Below, one piece after another: positions 54,836 through 63,269 of a stretch of DNA of 64,000 nucleotides; position 1 is the stretch's first letter; every line of letters starts with the position of its first letter. The stretch spans positions 1 to 64,000 of the forward strand of contig NZ_AULT01000028.1 of assembly GCF_000422425.1 (NCBI RefSeq), given 5' to 3'. The stretch is from Oceanospirillum beijerinckii DSM 7166. GTDB taxonomy: Bacteria; Pseudomonadota; Gammaproteobacteria; Pseudomonadales; Halomonadaceae. Under the pieces are notes generated by a model. It was not told the origin of the DNA. It was given only the letters and a program-made list of their open reading frames with translations, and made no database searches. Position numbers and translations under genes: made by a program.

Positions 54836-55870
54836 TTAAATCGCTTCTAATTGACGTTCCAGACTAGCGACCTTTTCTTTTAGTTCGGATAGTTGTTGCT
54901 CCAGACCTACTCGGCGTTGTTGGTAAATCCAATCCAGCCACTCATCCATGCCCTCGCCACTCTTGGCAGAGACCTGAATCACCTGAATCTCAGGGTTCAC
55001 TCGACGGGCATATTCGATACAGGCTTCCACATCAAAATCCAGATAAGGCAGCAGATCGACTTTGTTTAACAGCATCAGATCTGCGGCATGGAACATATCC
55101 GGGTATTTGATTGGCTTATCTTCGCCTTCAGTGACCGACAGGATCGCCACCTTGCTGTTTTCACCCAGATCAAAGGCGGCAGGACAGACCAGATTACCGA
55201 CGTTTTCAATATAGAGAATGCCATTTTCCAGCTCGTCCAGTTGCTCCAATGCATGGCCGACCATATGGGCATCTAAATGACAGCCCTTACCGGTATTGAC
55301 CTGAATCGCCTTAGCACCGGTTTCACGAATACGATCTGCATCGTTAGCCGTCTGCTGGTCACCCTCAATCACCGCGACAGGAATACGCTCCAGCTGGCGT
55401 TTCAGGGTTTCGGTTAACAACGTGGTTTTGCCGGAACCCGGGCTGGATACCAGATTCAGCACCAGAGTATTTTTCTGCTGAAAACGGGCACGGTTTACGG
55501 AAGCATAACGATCGTTTTTGCCCAGAATATCCTGCTCAATCTGCACCATACGGCTTTGCGTCAAACCCGGCGCATGGGCTCTGGCAGCCCCCTGACCAAA
55601 GTGCAGATCACCGTTGTTTTGTTCCGGCTGGAATTGAGTCGCCGCTGCTTTGTCTTCACCGTGTGAATGACTATGAGAATGGCTATGGCTGTGTGAATGA
55701 GGTTGGGCATGATCGTGGCTGTGATCATGATCGTGAGAATGGTCATGATGATGTCCGTGCTCATGAAAATGACTATGCCCATGAGAGTGATCATGGCTGT
55801 GGTTATGAGAAGGGCCGTGCTGACCTTCGATACTTACGTTGCCTTCAGCGCAACCGCATACTGTACACAT
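54836..55870 (-). CDS. hypB: Hydrogenase nickel-incorporation GTPase HypB, with a very histidine-rich region
   Basis: The 344-residue protein has the high-affinity Ni site MCTVCGC at the start, about 26 histidines between residues 18 and 75 in HS/HD repeats, the P-loop [11 protein letters not shown] (K148), the GKGCHLDAH metal motif and [11 protein letters not shown]. It binds Ni, hydrolyses GTP and with HypA loads nickel into the large subunit; the His tract can store Ni or Zn. The C-terminus has an added coiled coil (about 310-344). The start directly follows the hypA stop. Confidence 0.96.
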   Translation of the reverse strand: MCTVCGCAEGNVSIEGQHGPSHNHSHDHSHGHSHFHEHGHHHDHSHDHDHSHDHAQPHSHSHSHSHSHSHGEDKAAATQFQPEQNNGDLHFGQGAARAHAPGLTQSRMVQIEQDILGKNDRYASVNRARFQQKNTLVLNLVSSPGSGKTTLLTETLKRQLERIPVAVIEGDQQTANDADRIRETGAKAIQVNTGKGCHLDAHMVGHALEQLDELENGILYIENVGNLVCPAAFDLGENSKVAILSVTEGEDKPIKYPDMFHAADLMLLNKVDLLPYLDFDVEACIEYARRVNPEIQVIQVSAKSGEGMDEWLDWIYQQRRVGLEQQLSELKEKVASLERQLEAI

Positions 55871-56212
55871 CTATTCCACCTCTAACTCTTTTATTCTTAG
55901 TTCTTCGCCACCGGTGACCTGCACCTGATAGCTACCGCAGGCCGGACACGCCTGATAACGCTGTTCTACTTCAATAGACTGACTGCAACCTAAACACCAA
56001 CCGCTGCCGGGCAGTTCTATAATATGTAGCAAGGCGCCCTCTGCCAGGGTATTGCGTGTGCAGGCATCAAAACAGAAACGTAATGCCTCGGTTTCGACGG
56101 CGGCCAATGGCCCTACTTCTAACCAAACCTGTTTTACTTTTTGATAGTTTTGCGAAGTGGACTGGTCTTCAAGTACCTGCACCAGGCCTTCGCAAATCGA
56201 CATCTCATGCAC
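55871..56212 (-). CDS. hypA: Hydrogenase nickel-incorporation protein HypA, GTG start
   Basis: The 113-residue protein starts with GTG to give MHEMSICEGLVQ; the second residue His is the nickel ligand, so this start is required for function. It is backed by a strong AAAGGAGAG ribosome-binding site; an ATG ten codons upstream would bury the Ni site. The Zn domain has two CxxC pairs (CLGCSQS, CPACGS). HypA works with HypB, encoded immediately downstream. Confidence 0.94.
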   Translation of the reverse strand: MHEMSICEGLVQVLEDQSTSQNYQKVKQVWLEVGPLAAVETEALRFCFDACTRNTLAEGALLHIIELPGSGWCLGCSQSIEVEQRYQACPACGSYQVQVTGGEELRIKELEVE

Positions 56213-56249
56213 CTTGGCTCTCCTTTGAATCTGTCTCGACAAAGACCAT

Positions 56250-57491
56250 TTATTCTCTACCTGCCTCTTCTGCGCCCACCTCAGCTATTTCCGCTTCAGC
56301 TATGTTTACCTCAACACAGGCATCCAATAGCAGTGCCAGTACTTCTAACTGTTGCCTGCTTCTGGTTTTCCCCTGTCGAGCCAGTAATTGCCACCAGCGC
56401 TGTAACACACCGTCTACAGCAAAGTTACGTTCTGTTGGCGCTAGGATCTTGTAGTTCAGGATCTGATGATTCTGGTCCAAAGTGACAAAGTGCAATAAAG
56501 GGCCGCGTGCCGTCATCACCTGAGCCACTCGACCAGACCGTTCCCCGCAAGATAGCTCACTGTTTATACTAACTTTAGTTTCCAGTAGCGAAAAATAACT
56601 TTCCATTTCAGAAAAACTGTTTTCCAGCAATTGTTGTATAACTTGTTCCACATTGCCCCTAAGCTGGGTCAACGTATTCGTAATTATTTGTTTATCTTTA
56701 GTATTTCCCAACTTTACAGGATAAGAAAAGCGACAACTCAAACCCTGATCAATCTGTGCTAATGGCCAATCAGTGACAGGAAACCGGCTATAATCCTGAT
56801 AACAGACTAACCACTGATGCAATAAGCTCTGAACATCTCCAGATTTACTTTTTTGCGGACTTTCTAGGCCATCACCCGAGATAACAGCAGACTTGGCATC
56901 TTGAGCTACATGTCTTCGCAACCCAGAGCTTTCTTCAAAAAAATCAAAGGGTTGCACTTTATTTAAACATTCCGACCAAAAGCTTTCTGAAAACTGTTGC
57001 TGATACCAGTTCTGACACTCTTTCAGCAGTTGTTTCTGTTTCTCTGCTAACTGCAGCCTCGCAAGCTGTGGCTGAATATTATTTCCCTTTACTAACGTGC
57101 TTTCCAAATACTCGCTTAACGCCTGCTGACAACTTTGTTTCCACTGATTAAACCAACTTAGCAACCATTTCTTAGCTTCCAGCTGTTCTCTTGCGTCTAT
57201 CAATAGACACCAGCTTTGCCACTGCAATAGAGATAACAGCTGCTCTCTTAATGCCTCGCCTTGTACCACCCAAAGACTGTGTTGAGCCTGATGCTCAACC
57301 AGGTCACCGGATAGTAACTTTACAGCGGACTTATGAGCCTCACCGCATAAACTAAATAAGCCAGGAATCACACTTTCGGCTTCAGCCAGTGTTTTACCTT
57401 TTAACAAGCGATCAATCGGTAACTGGCCTCTGGGCTGAATGGTTAAATCACCTTTCTGATCCAGTATCAAACCGATCTGCTGGTTAAACAT
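56250..57491 (-). CDS. hupK: HupK-like, hydrogenase large-subunit-related maturation protein
   Basis: The 413-residue protein has remote similarity to [NiFe]-hydrogenase large subunits: FSLCGEAHKSAVKLL near residue 50 recalls the L1 region, and ARGPLLHFVTLDQNHQILNYK followed by APTERNF recalls the large-subunit C-terminal half, but the four Ni-binding cysteines are not all present. HupK is viewed as a scaffold in large-subunit assembly. The middle part is poorly conserved and Gln-rich. It overlaps the preceding gene by 8 bp, and hypA follows after 37 bp. Confidence 0.78.
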   Translation of the reverse strand: MFNQQIGLILDQKGDLTIQPRGQLPIDRLLKGKTLAEAESVIPGLFSLCGEAHKSAVKLLSGDLVEHQAQHSLWVVQGEALREQLLSLLQWQSWCLLIDAREQLEAKKWLLSWFNQWKQSCQQALSEYLESTLVKGNNIQPQLARLQLAEKQKQLLKECQNWYQQQFSESFWSECLNKVQPFDFFEESSGLRRHVAQDAKSAVISGDGLESPQKSKSGDVQSLLHQWLVCYQDYSRFPVTDWPLAQIDQGLSCRFSYPVKLGNTKDKQIITNTLTQLRGNVEQVIQQLLENSFSEMESYFSLLETKVSINSELSCGERSGRVAQVMTARGPLLHFVTLDQNHQILNYKILAPTERNFAVDGVLQRWWQLLARQGKTRSRQQLEVLALLLDACVEVNIAEAEIAEVGAEEAGRE

Positions 57492-58305
57492 TTGTTACCT
57501 CTACAGCATCCATCTCGGCTGTGCTTTTTCCCTTGCCAGCTTTGCTACCAAAACCAAATAAACGGCGTCGGGATAGATCAACCTTTTCTGTTTCTTCCTC
57601 TTCTTCCTCCGCTTCTTTTGCTCCGGTGTTGTCTACTTGCTCAGATTCCATTAAAGATATGGATGCATTCCACGCTTTGTTGTTATCCATCTGTTTATCA
57701 ACCATTGGACTGCTACCTACCGATGGAAAAACCTGCCCTAACACTTCAACGGCAACCTGACGAGCAAACGCTTGAGAGTCAAACTCAGCCATAGGGGAAA
57801 ACAGTGAACAGCTATAAAACAAACCCGTTTCCTGCTGGTAGTTGGCGATCATTTCAAAATCACCACCGGGAAGAGACAAACTATATTTTTCACCAGCCAA
57901 TTCTCGTTGATCGTTATGCTGTTGTGGGAAAAAGACCAGACTCATAAACCAGGGGGTGATCAAAACACCAATGTGTCCGATTCCCAGACCTGCATCATCA
58001 TTACGTTCTACTGTTCCCAGCTCAGCAGCACTTTTTCTCTGAGCAACAACGGTATTCTGTGCAACATTGACTTGTTGTCCTTCCCCACTCTGTCTGGCAC
58101 CCTCCCTCTGCTGCTCCTGCTGAGCAACCTGATTTTTCTGATCCAGCCATAAACGAAAACCCACGGCTTCAACCACTAGCTGATGGTTATAAAACGGCAA
58201 CTCCACCATACGCAGTGCTGCCTGGCGGTAAAAACCGTTCAGTAGATCCAGACGCTTTTGCTCTTTTTCATCTTGTTGCTGTTCTGGTGGTAACTCAGTT
58301 TCCAT
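57484..58305 (-). CDS. hupJ: HupJ/HybE-type hydrogenase assembly chaperone with insertions
   Basis: The 273-residue protein contains the HybE core: GFYRQAALRMVELPFYNHQL, VLITPWFMSLVFFP, and LPGGDFEMIANYQQETGLFYSCSLFSPMAEF. HybE/HupJ proteins guard the small or large subunit during maturation. It is about 100 residues longer than usual, because of a Gln/Glu-rich insertion at about 56-108 and an acidic/basic tail of about 65 residues. An AAGGATC ribosome-binding site precedes the ATG. The 3' end overlaps hupK. Confidence 0.85.
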   Translation of the reverse strand: METELPPEQQQDEKEQKRLDLLNGFYRQAALRMVELPFYNHQLVVEAVGFRLWLDQKNQVAQQEQQREGARQSGEGQQVNVAQNTVVAQRKSAAELGTVERNDDAGLGIGHIGVLITPWFMSLVFFPQQHNDQRELAGEKYSLSLPGGDFEMIANYQQETGLFYSCSLFSPMAEFDSQAFARQVAVEVLGQVFPSVGSSPMVDKQMDNNKAWNASISLMESEQVDNTGAKEAEEEEEETEKVDLSRRRLFGFGSKAGKGKSTAEMDAVEVTNV

Positions 58306-58421
58306 TTATGATCCTTATCATAGCCCTGCCGACATTTAGCTCTGCTGGTATCCGTTTTGTCAGTATTCGACAGGCTGATCTATTGCTTCTATTACACGTT
58401 ATCACAGCAGAGAGGCCCTAC

Positions 58422-58646
58422 TCAGCACTCATTATCCAGCACCATAAACTGGTCTTTTTCACCATCACACTCAGGACAGCGCCAATGATCCGGTAACTGG
58501 CTGAACGCTGTTCCCGGCGCTATTTGCCAGAAATCATCCCCCTGACCAGGCTCGTAGATATACCAGCAGATCTTACACTCCAGGCGGGTATCGTCGGCCA
58601 ATTTTGAGTTATCTCCCAGATAACTACCTTCAAATTGTTGCTTCAT
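58422..58646 (-). CDS. hupI: Rubredoxin HupI
   Basis: The 74-residue protein has the two rubredoxin iron-binding pairs, CKIC near residue 24 and CPEC near residue 58 (HWRCPECDGEKDQFMVL), and the GTAFSQLPDHW stretch. HupI-type rubredoxins occur in hydrogenase operons and help keep the enzyme's Fe-S small subunit intact during oxic assembly. It starts with an about 20-residue extension, as in hydrogenase-linked rubredoxins. Confidence 0.92.
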   Translation of the reverse strand: MKQQFEGSYLGDNSKLADDTRLECKICWYIYEPGQGDDFWQIAPGTAFSQLPDHWRCPECDGEKDQFMVLDNEC

Positions 58647-58664
58647 TCTCTTTCACCCCTCTCT

Positions 58665-58754
58665 CTAACCCTTAACCTGTAAGTCGTTAAGCCTTTAAGC
58701 AGCTAACCCTTAAATTGCTAAGCTCTGAATCATTAAGCCGTAAATCGTTAACAG
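58665..58754. repeat. Degenerate 7-8-bp tandem repeats with TTAA/CTAA cores
   Basis: About 12 irregular units of 7-8 bp, each starting with TTAA, CTAA or TAA (TTAACCTG, TTAAGCCT, TTAAGCAG, TTAAATTG, CTAAGCTC, TTAACAG and so on), fill the gap between hupI and hupH. Each unit supplies stop codons in several frames. Origin and role are unknown; slippage expansion is plausible. Confidence 0.6.
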
Positions 58755-58759
58755 CCAGA

Positions 58760-59764
58760 TCAGGCCGTATCCTGCTTGTAAGCCTCAATAATCTCCTGCA
58801 GACGTTCGATGCTGTCCTCGAAATCCTCATTGGCGGCCAAAGCCACTTCAGGTACAGCACAGATTTCCAGCGTGTTCAGAATCAGCTGATCACCAGAGTT
58901 GTAGTACTGCACCCACCAGGTATTCGGCAGTGCTGTCGCGGTAATACGGCAGTTACCGTAACCACGGGACAGTATGGTGATGGGGCCAATGCCCAGTCTT
59001 TCGTTGATATAGTCCAGATCCAGCGGAGATATCGGTAGCAGGCTCAGGTTGACTACATGAGGGACTTTCTGTTGTTCGATAGTGTCTTTTAGCTGATCGG
59101 CCTGATCTCGCAGTTCAACCAACACCATCGGCGCATTTATCACACCTTGAGGCTTTTCACCTGCAAACCATTCGGTTTGATCAGGAATACGAGCCTGCTC
59201 AAAGGCTTGCTGGCGTACTAATTGAGGAATATCGGCTACTTCCAGTAGATCACTGATAAGCTCCCCGGTTTCGTTTTGGCACTGAATACGCCAAACCCCT
59301 GCCAATACGGTTTCCTGAATCTGCCAACGCTGTTGGGATGGAGTATCACCAGCCATTTCACTCCTGGTTGCTCCTTGAGAAATAGAAACGGTATCCACAA
59401 GAATACTCACCTCGCCCTCACCTAGAATCTGGTTCAACAGCTCAACCGCAGGCTTGGGCCATTTCAGCAGATCCAACTGCTGATTTTCACGACTGTTGCT
59501 ATATCGGCCCAATTGATCCAACAACGTGTGCAGCAGCTGTTTCAGTTCGGGTACGCTTTCAACCAGATCATCTTCAGGCAGAATCGGCATATCGTAGGCT
59601 GCCATCTCCTTTGGCATCGGCATATAGTTCAGTACTTCACCATCTTCAGATTCATCCTGACTGCCTGGGCCCATTGGCATATTGAACGCGGGGATTTGAC
59701 CATCAAACATCATCACACCTGTTTTGTTATTGTTTCTTAGAAGCTCTTTAAGCTTTTGATCCAT
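58760..59764 (-). CDS. hupH: Hydrogenase expression protein HupH/HyaF
   Basis: The protein (334 residues from this start) carries the family's N-terminal MPMGPGSQ motif near residue 28, and in the C-terminal half LLPISPLDLDYINERLGIGPITILSRGYGNCRITAT and NTWWVQYYNSGDQLILNTLEI. HupH/HyaF helps mature the hydrogenase small subunit. I chose the ATG at 59764 because the 22 codons upstream overlap an interspersed repeat (59797-59843) and have no homologous counterpart. The ribosome-binding site is weak, so the start could be later, near the ATG pair 16-17 codons on. Confidence 0.88.
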   Translation of the reverse strand: MDQKLKELLRNNNKTGVMMFDGQIPAFNMPMGPGSQDESEDGEVLNYMPMPKEMAAYDMPILPEDDLVESVPELKQLLHTLLDQLGRYSNSRENQQLDLLKWPKPAVELLNQILGEGEVSILVDTVSISQGATRSEMAGDTPSQQRWQIQETVLAGVWRIQCQNETGELISDLLEVADIPQLVRQQAFEQARIPDQTEWFAGEKPQGVINAPMVLVELRDQADQLKDTIEQQKVPHVVNLSLLPISPLDLDYINERLGIGPITILSRGYGNCRITATALPNTWWVQYYNSGDQLILNTLEICAVPEVALAANEDFEDSIERLQEIIEAYKQDTA

Positions 59765-59796
59765 ACCAATTATTAATGCTGGCTTATACCATTCCC

Positions 59797-59843
59797 GATG
59801 CTGTCGAAAGATGCCTTGCGGCTTTTCCAACCAACAACAACTT
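59797..59843. repeat. Interspersed repeat, copy B
   Basis: Second copy of the element at 50943-50990, about 8.8 kb away and in the same orientation, between hupG and hupH. The core GCCTTGCGGCTTTTCC is identical in both. Confidence 0.6.
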
Positions 59844-59856
59844 ATCTTGATGGGTA

Positions 59857-60312
59857 TTAACTCAAGCTGGCCAGTGGGATATCCCCACCAGGGTTTGCTG
59901 CCGCAGGCTTGGCCAAAATAGCCGGAATCTGACGTAAATAATCATCCCAGTTCTGAATACGGCTGATCTGCCCCAGATAAGCACCCTGTTTCAGAAATAC
60001 CAGGGTTGGCCATTCACGGAAGTGGTAACGTTGTTGCCACTCTTTTTCGATCTCGGTACTGACCACAGCGCCTTGAATATCAACCCCTTGATTCTGCAAG
60101 CCAGTCAGCAGTTCTGGCAGTACAACGGCCACATCCAGGGTTTCTGGAAAACGATGAGGCTGCTCACCAAATAGCAGTATCTGAAACTCACTTTGAGCCG
60201 CCAGGGCATCCAGATCAGCTTGATCGTTTAATACTGGATAGCGACTTGCCACCAGCTGTTGAATCAGTGGGTGTTGTAAAAAAGGGATCGGTTTCTCTTG
60301 TTCAAACTGCAC
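59857..60312 (-). CDS. hupG: HupG/HyaE-type thioredoxin-like hydrogenase chaperone
   Basis: The 151-residue protein resembles HyaE: a thioredoxin fold in which the CxxC is absent (ILLFGEQPHRFPETLDVAVVL, then FREWPTLVFLKQGAYLGQI). HyaE binds the twin-arginine signal of the hydrogenase small subunit and prevents premature export. Position between hupF and hupH matches rhizobial gene order. Confidence 0.88.
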   Translation of the reverse strand: MQFEQEKPIPFLQHPLIQQLVASRYPVLNDQADLDALAAQSEFQILLFGEQPHRFPETLDVAVVLPELLTGLQNQGVDIQGAVVSTEIEKEWQQRYHFREWPTLVFLKQGAYLGQISRIQNWDDYLRQIPAILAKPAAANPGGDIPLASLS

Positions 60313-60358
60313 GCTTCTATCCTCTGTTTCTCGATCTATCTCTTATTATTTTTCTGAA

Positions 60359-60685
60359 CTAATTGTTCTGTTTTTGTTGATCAAATTGCGCTTGCAGATG
60401 CGGTGGTAACTGAGGCTCCCGCTCTGTGAGATCAGCAAACAAGGCTTCATCAAAACCCTGGCCCTGCATCACTGCCGACATCGCCTTTAATGCTCGATTC
60501 ACCTGCTCTGCCCGTTCCTGTGAGATCACCTCACGGGCGGCCTCAAGAAATACCAACAGCCATTGATCTGTCGTTACCGGTTCTACCAACTGGATATCGA
60601 TCCAACGGCTATTACCATCAATATCGCGACATAAGGCACGACCAAGATTGATCTGCTCAACCTGCATAGGAATACCGATACACAT
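60359..60685 (-). CDS. hupF: HupF, HypC-family chaperone
   Basis: The 108-residue protein starts MCIGIPMQV with the Cys2 typical of HypC/HupF. In rhizobia HupF stabilises the uptake hydrogenase large subunit, particularly under oxygen. It is longer than HypC through an acidic/Gln-rich tail. It follows hupD after 3 bp and is distinct from the second HypC-family gene in the same operon (52917-53216). Confidence 0.92.
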   Translation of the reverse strand: MCIGIPMQVEQINLGRALCRDIDGNSRWIDIQLVEPVTTDQWLLVFLEAAREVISQERAEQVNRALKAMSAVMQGQGFDEALFADLTEREPQLPPHLQAQFDQQKQNN

Positions 60686-60688
60686 CGG

Positions 60689-61372
60689 TTAATCCTCTTG
60701 TGTCGTAAACTGACGATTTAAAAAGCGGGCATCGCCGCCGCGGAACGCTTCCTGTTCAGAAGGACGTTCGCCTTCATAGCGGGATTGCTCCAGTTGATCC
60801 GGTGCCAGCAGTTCCTCGTCAGGTAACGGCTGTTCACGTTTCGTCGGAAAGATGTTGTACTGGGCAAGAAATTCCAGTGCGACATCTAAAGAGGGTTGAA
60901 CCTGTTGCTGCACAGGTTCGCGCAGGCTGCCACCAAAGTCTTCCAGCTCTTCCGGCTGCACACCTACCAGTAGCAAAGCTTCAGGATAACCACCGGTAAA
61001 TTCCGCCATAGCCAACACTTCCTGAAAACCGGTTTGATGCAGACTCATCTGCTTGGCCCCCATAAACTTAGGCACATCATCATCACGGACAATTTTCATA
61101 GTGCCCGGCTTCAAGCCATAATCGATGGCATCAAAAACCACCAGAACATCCGCTTCCTGGACATGTTGCACCAAGTAGATGCCTTGCGTACCGCCATCCA
61201 TCAGCTGCACATTGTCAGGAAAAAGATAATCACGATGCAGCACCTGTACACAGCGCACACCAAAACCTTCATCAGCCCATAACACGTTGCCAATACCCAA
61301 AATGAGTACTTTTGTCTCATCGGAACAGTCAGTTGTTGCAGCAATAGCAGTTGGATTGTTGTTATCTGTCAT
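60689..61372 (-). CDS. hupD: [NiFe]-hydrogenase maturation protease HupD/HyaD
   Basis: The protein (227 residues from this start) has GIGNVLWADEGFGVR with Ni ligand E35, VFDAIDYG with Asp near 81, and a third ligand His in MSLHQTGFQE (H112), as in HybD/HyaD. It cleaves the large-subunit C-terminus after nickel insertion. A C-terminal extension of about 40 polar residues is unusual. I chose the ATG at 61372: a TTG 14 codons upstream overlaps the candidate sigma54 promoter. It is the first gene of the maturation operon; in rhizobia the structural genes hupSLC would precede it, but BrnQ is found there, on the opposite strand. Confidence 0.92.
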   Translation of the reverse strand: MTDNNNPTAIAATTDCSDETKVLILGIGNVLWADEGFGVRCVQVLHRDYLFPDNVQLMDGGTQGIYLVQHVQEADVLVVFDAIDYGLKPGTMKIVRDDDVPKFMGAKQMSLHQTGFQEVLAMAEFTGGYPEALLLVGVQPEELEDFGGSLREPVQQQVQPSLDVALEFLAQYNIFPTKREQPLPDEELLAPDQLEQSRYEGERPSEQEAFRGGDARFLNRQFTTQED

Positions 61373-61409
61373 TGTTATGCCCAAACCTGAGTTTTTGACA
61401 GATCTATTA

Positions 61410-61425
61410 ATCAAGGAACGTGCCA
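61410..61425 (-). promoter_or_regulatory. Candidate sigma54-like promoter of the hup-hyp operon
   Basis: The minus strand reads TGGCACGTTCCTTGAT. The -24 half TGGCAC is perfect and spacing is right, but -12 has TTGA where TTGC is expected. Transcription would start near 61400, about 28 nt before the hupD ATG. A HoxA-like sigma54 activator is encoded in the same operon, which raises the odds. Confidence 0.45.
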
Positions 61426-61860
61426 GTCACCAAAAAGCCCTTGGCGCTGGGTGTTACAGCAGGGGTTACAGCAGATCGAAAAAGTCAAAGTGGAAAGCTA
61501 ACTTCCACTTAGCCAGAGAAGTGCAAACTCTTTTCAGCGAAAAAAGTAGATCCCTAAACCGCTAGAAATAACCAGCATTAATCGGCTAAGACAGCAGTGC
61601 TTTTTATCATTATGCGATTCCGGCTTATGAGAAATTTATCTGCATAAACCTGACCAGATAAAATTAATCAAAAACGCTGTTCACACCGAAAACACATTTA
61701 TTCATTACATAAATATTTCAATAAATCAGCAATATATAGATTTTCTATCTACCTATAAGTAGTTTTACTTGAAGATCAATTTTGTCTGATGTTATAACCC
61801 TCCGCTTGCCCGAAAGGGATACACTTTTTTCTGTTGTTCTTATTTATTTTTGGGGTTGTT
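61426..61860. other. Gap between hupD and brnQ
   Basis: An A/T-rich intergenic region that should contain the enhancer side of the hup-hyp promoter and the brnQ promoter. No hydrogenase structural gene, tRNA or repeat is recognisable. Confidence 0.4.
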
Positions 61861-63180
61861 GTGACTAAACAGCTAACAAAGGCCGACATTTTTGGCCTGG
61901 GTTTTATGACTTTTGCGTTTTTTCTTGGGGCAGGCAATATTATCTTCCCACCCAAAGCCGGTATGCTGGCAGGAAGTGAGGCTTTGCCTGTGATGTTAGG
62001 CTTTCTATGTACGGCGGTAGGTTTGCCCTTATTGGGGCTTTTTGCTGTCGCCAAGGCCGGGGGTGGTATCTCCAATATGACCCGCCTGCTGCCACCGGCT
62101 ATTGGTGTCACTATTTCGGTGGCTATTTTTATTATTATCGGCCCCTTAATTGCGGCTCCCCGTACCGCACTGGTCGCCTATGAGCTGGGTGTTCAGCCTT
62201 TTGCTGTGGTCTATGATGATCTTCTTCTACCACAATGGCTCTATTCTCTGGCCTTTTTTGCTATAGCAACACTGCTTTCCCTCTTTCCTGGCAAGCTGAT
62301 GGACTCTATAGGTAAGATACTTACCCCTCTATTGATCCTTCTGCTGGCTGTACTGGCTATTTCAGTATTGTTTGCTCAAGGAGGCACCGTACAACCAACG
62401 GACCCGGCTTATGTCGCCTCCCCATTTACTAAAGGTGTACTGGATGGCTATAACACCATGGATGCTCTGGCTTCCATTATGTTTGGTATGCTGATCATTG
62501 ATCTGTTACGTAAAAAAGGCATCACCGATTTTCAACAACAATCGCGTTATCTGGCCATTTCAGCTGTCATTGCCGCTGCTGGCTTAGCCTTTGTTTATAT
62601 TTCGCTATTTGTACTGGGCGCTAACTTCGGTATTGCCGGTACAAGCAACGGTGGTGAGATCCTGGTACATTATGTTCAGGACAAATTCGGTCTGGTGGGC
62701 ATGATCACTTTGGCAGGCGTGATTACACTGGCGTGCTTAACGACTGCAGTAGGTCTGCTTAGTGCCTGTTCCGATTATTTTGCCAGCTTAAGTAAACACT
62801 TATCCTACGGCCACTTTGTGCTTATCAATGCGGTTTTCTGTATGATGATGGCTAATCTGGAACTGGGTTTATTAATAGAGCTGAGTATTCCGGTTTTGGT
62901 CGCGGTGTATCCAATCGCAATCGCGCTGATTCTTTACACTCTGTACAGCCCACAGATCACAAACAAAAAGCCTGCTTTAATCGCCATCCTGTCCGTCGCG
63001 ACTATTTTCGGCGCTATTGAAGGTATTAAGGCCGCAGGTGTGGCACTGGATGCCCTATCTTTCCTGCCACTCTATGATCAAGGTCTGGCCTGGTTACTGC
63101 CTGTGATGAGCATTCAACTACTCTTTATGGTGACAGGTAAAGCCACTCGCAGAGAACGCGGCGAGGGTGCCAGCCTTTAA
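61861..63180 (+). CDS. brnQ: BrnQ-family branched-chain amino acid transporter
   Basis: The protein (439 residues from GTG 61861) has about 12 membrane helices and LIVCS-family landmarks: LTKADIFGLGFMTFAFFLGAGN, IIFPPKAG, GPLIAAPRTALVAYE and GVLDGYNTMDALASIMFGM. It takes up Leu, Ile and Val with Na+ or H+. I chose the GTG because homologues start two or three residues before LTKAD; a TTG nine codons upstream also is open. It is divergent from hupD and unrelated to the hydrogenase genes. Confidence 0.92.
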   Translation: MTKQLTKADIFGLGFMTFAFFLGAGNIIFPPKAGMLAGSEALPVMLGFLCTAVGLPLLGLFAVAKAGGGISNMTRLLPPAIGVTISVAIFIIIGPLIAAPRTALVAYELGVQPFAVVYDDLLLPQWLYSLAFFAIATLLSLFPGKLMDSIGKILTPLLILLLAVLAISVLFAQGGTVQPTDPAYVASPFTKGVLDGYNTMDALASIMFGMLIIDLLRKKGITDFQQQSRYLAISAVIAAAGLAFVYISLFVLGANFGIAGTSNGGEILVHYVQDKFGLVGMITLAGVITLACLTTAVGLLSACSDYFASLSKHLSYGHFVLINAVFCMMMANLELGLLIELSIPVLVAVYPIAIALILYTLYSPQITNKKPALIAILSVATIFGAIEGIKAAGVALDALSFLPLYDQGLAWLLPVMSIQLLFMVTGKATRRERGEGASL

Positions 63181-63269
63181 CTCAATTTTCAGCAGAGATG
63201 AGGCTGTTCACTATTTTTAGTGCCAGCCCGCTCTCTGTACTGATGACACGCCCCATAGGACGGTAATCT

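Noticed and set aside
55561-55917. Several His/Met-rich frames overlapping the hypB start
   Set aside because: They arise from the repetitive CAT/CAC-rich histidine tract of hypB read in other frames.
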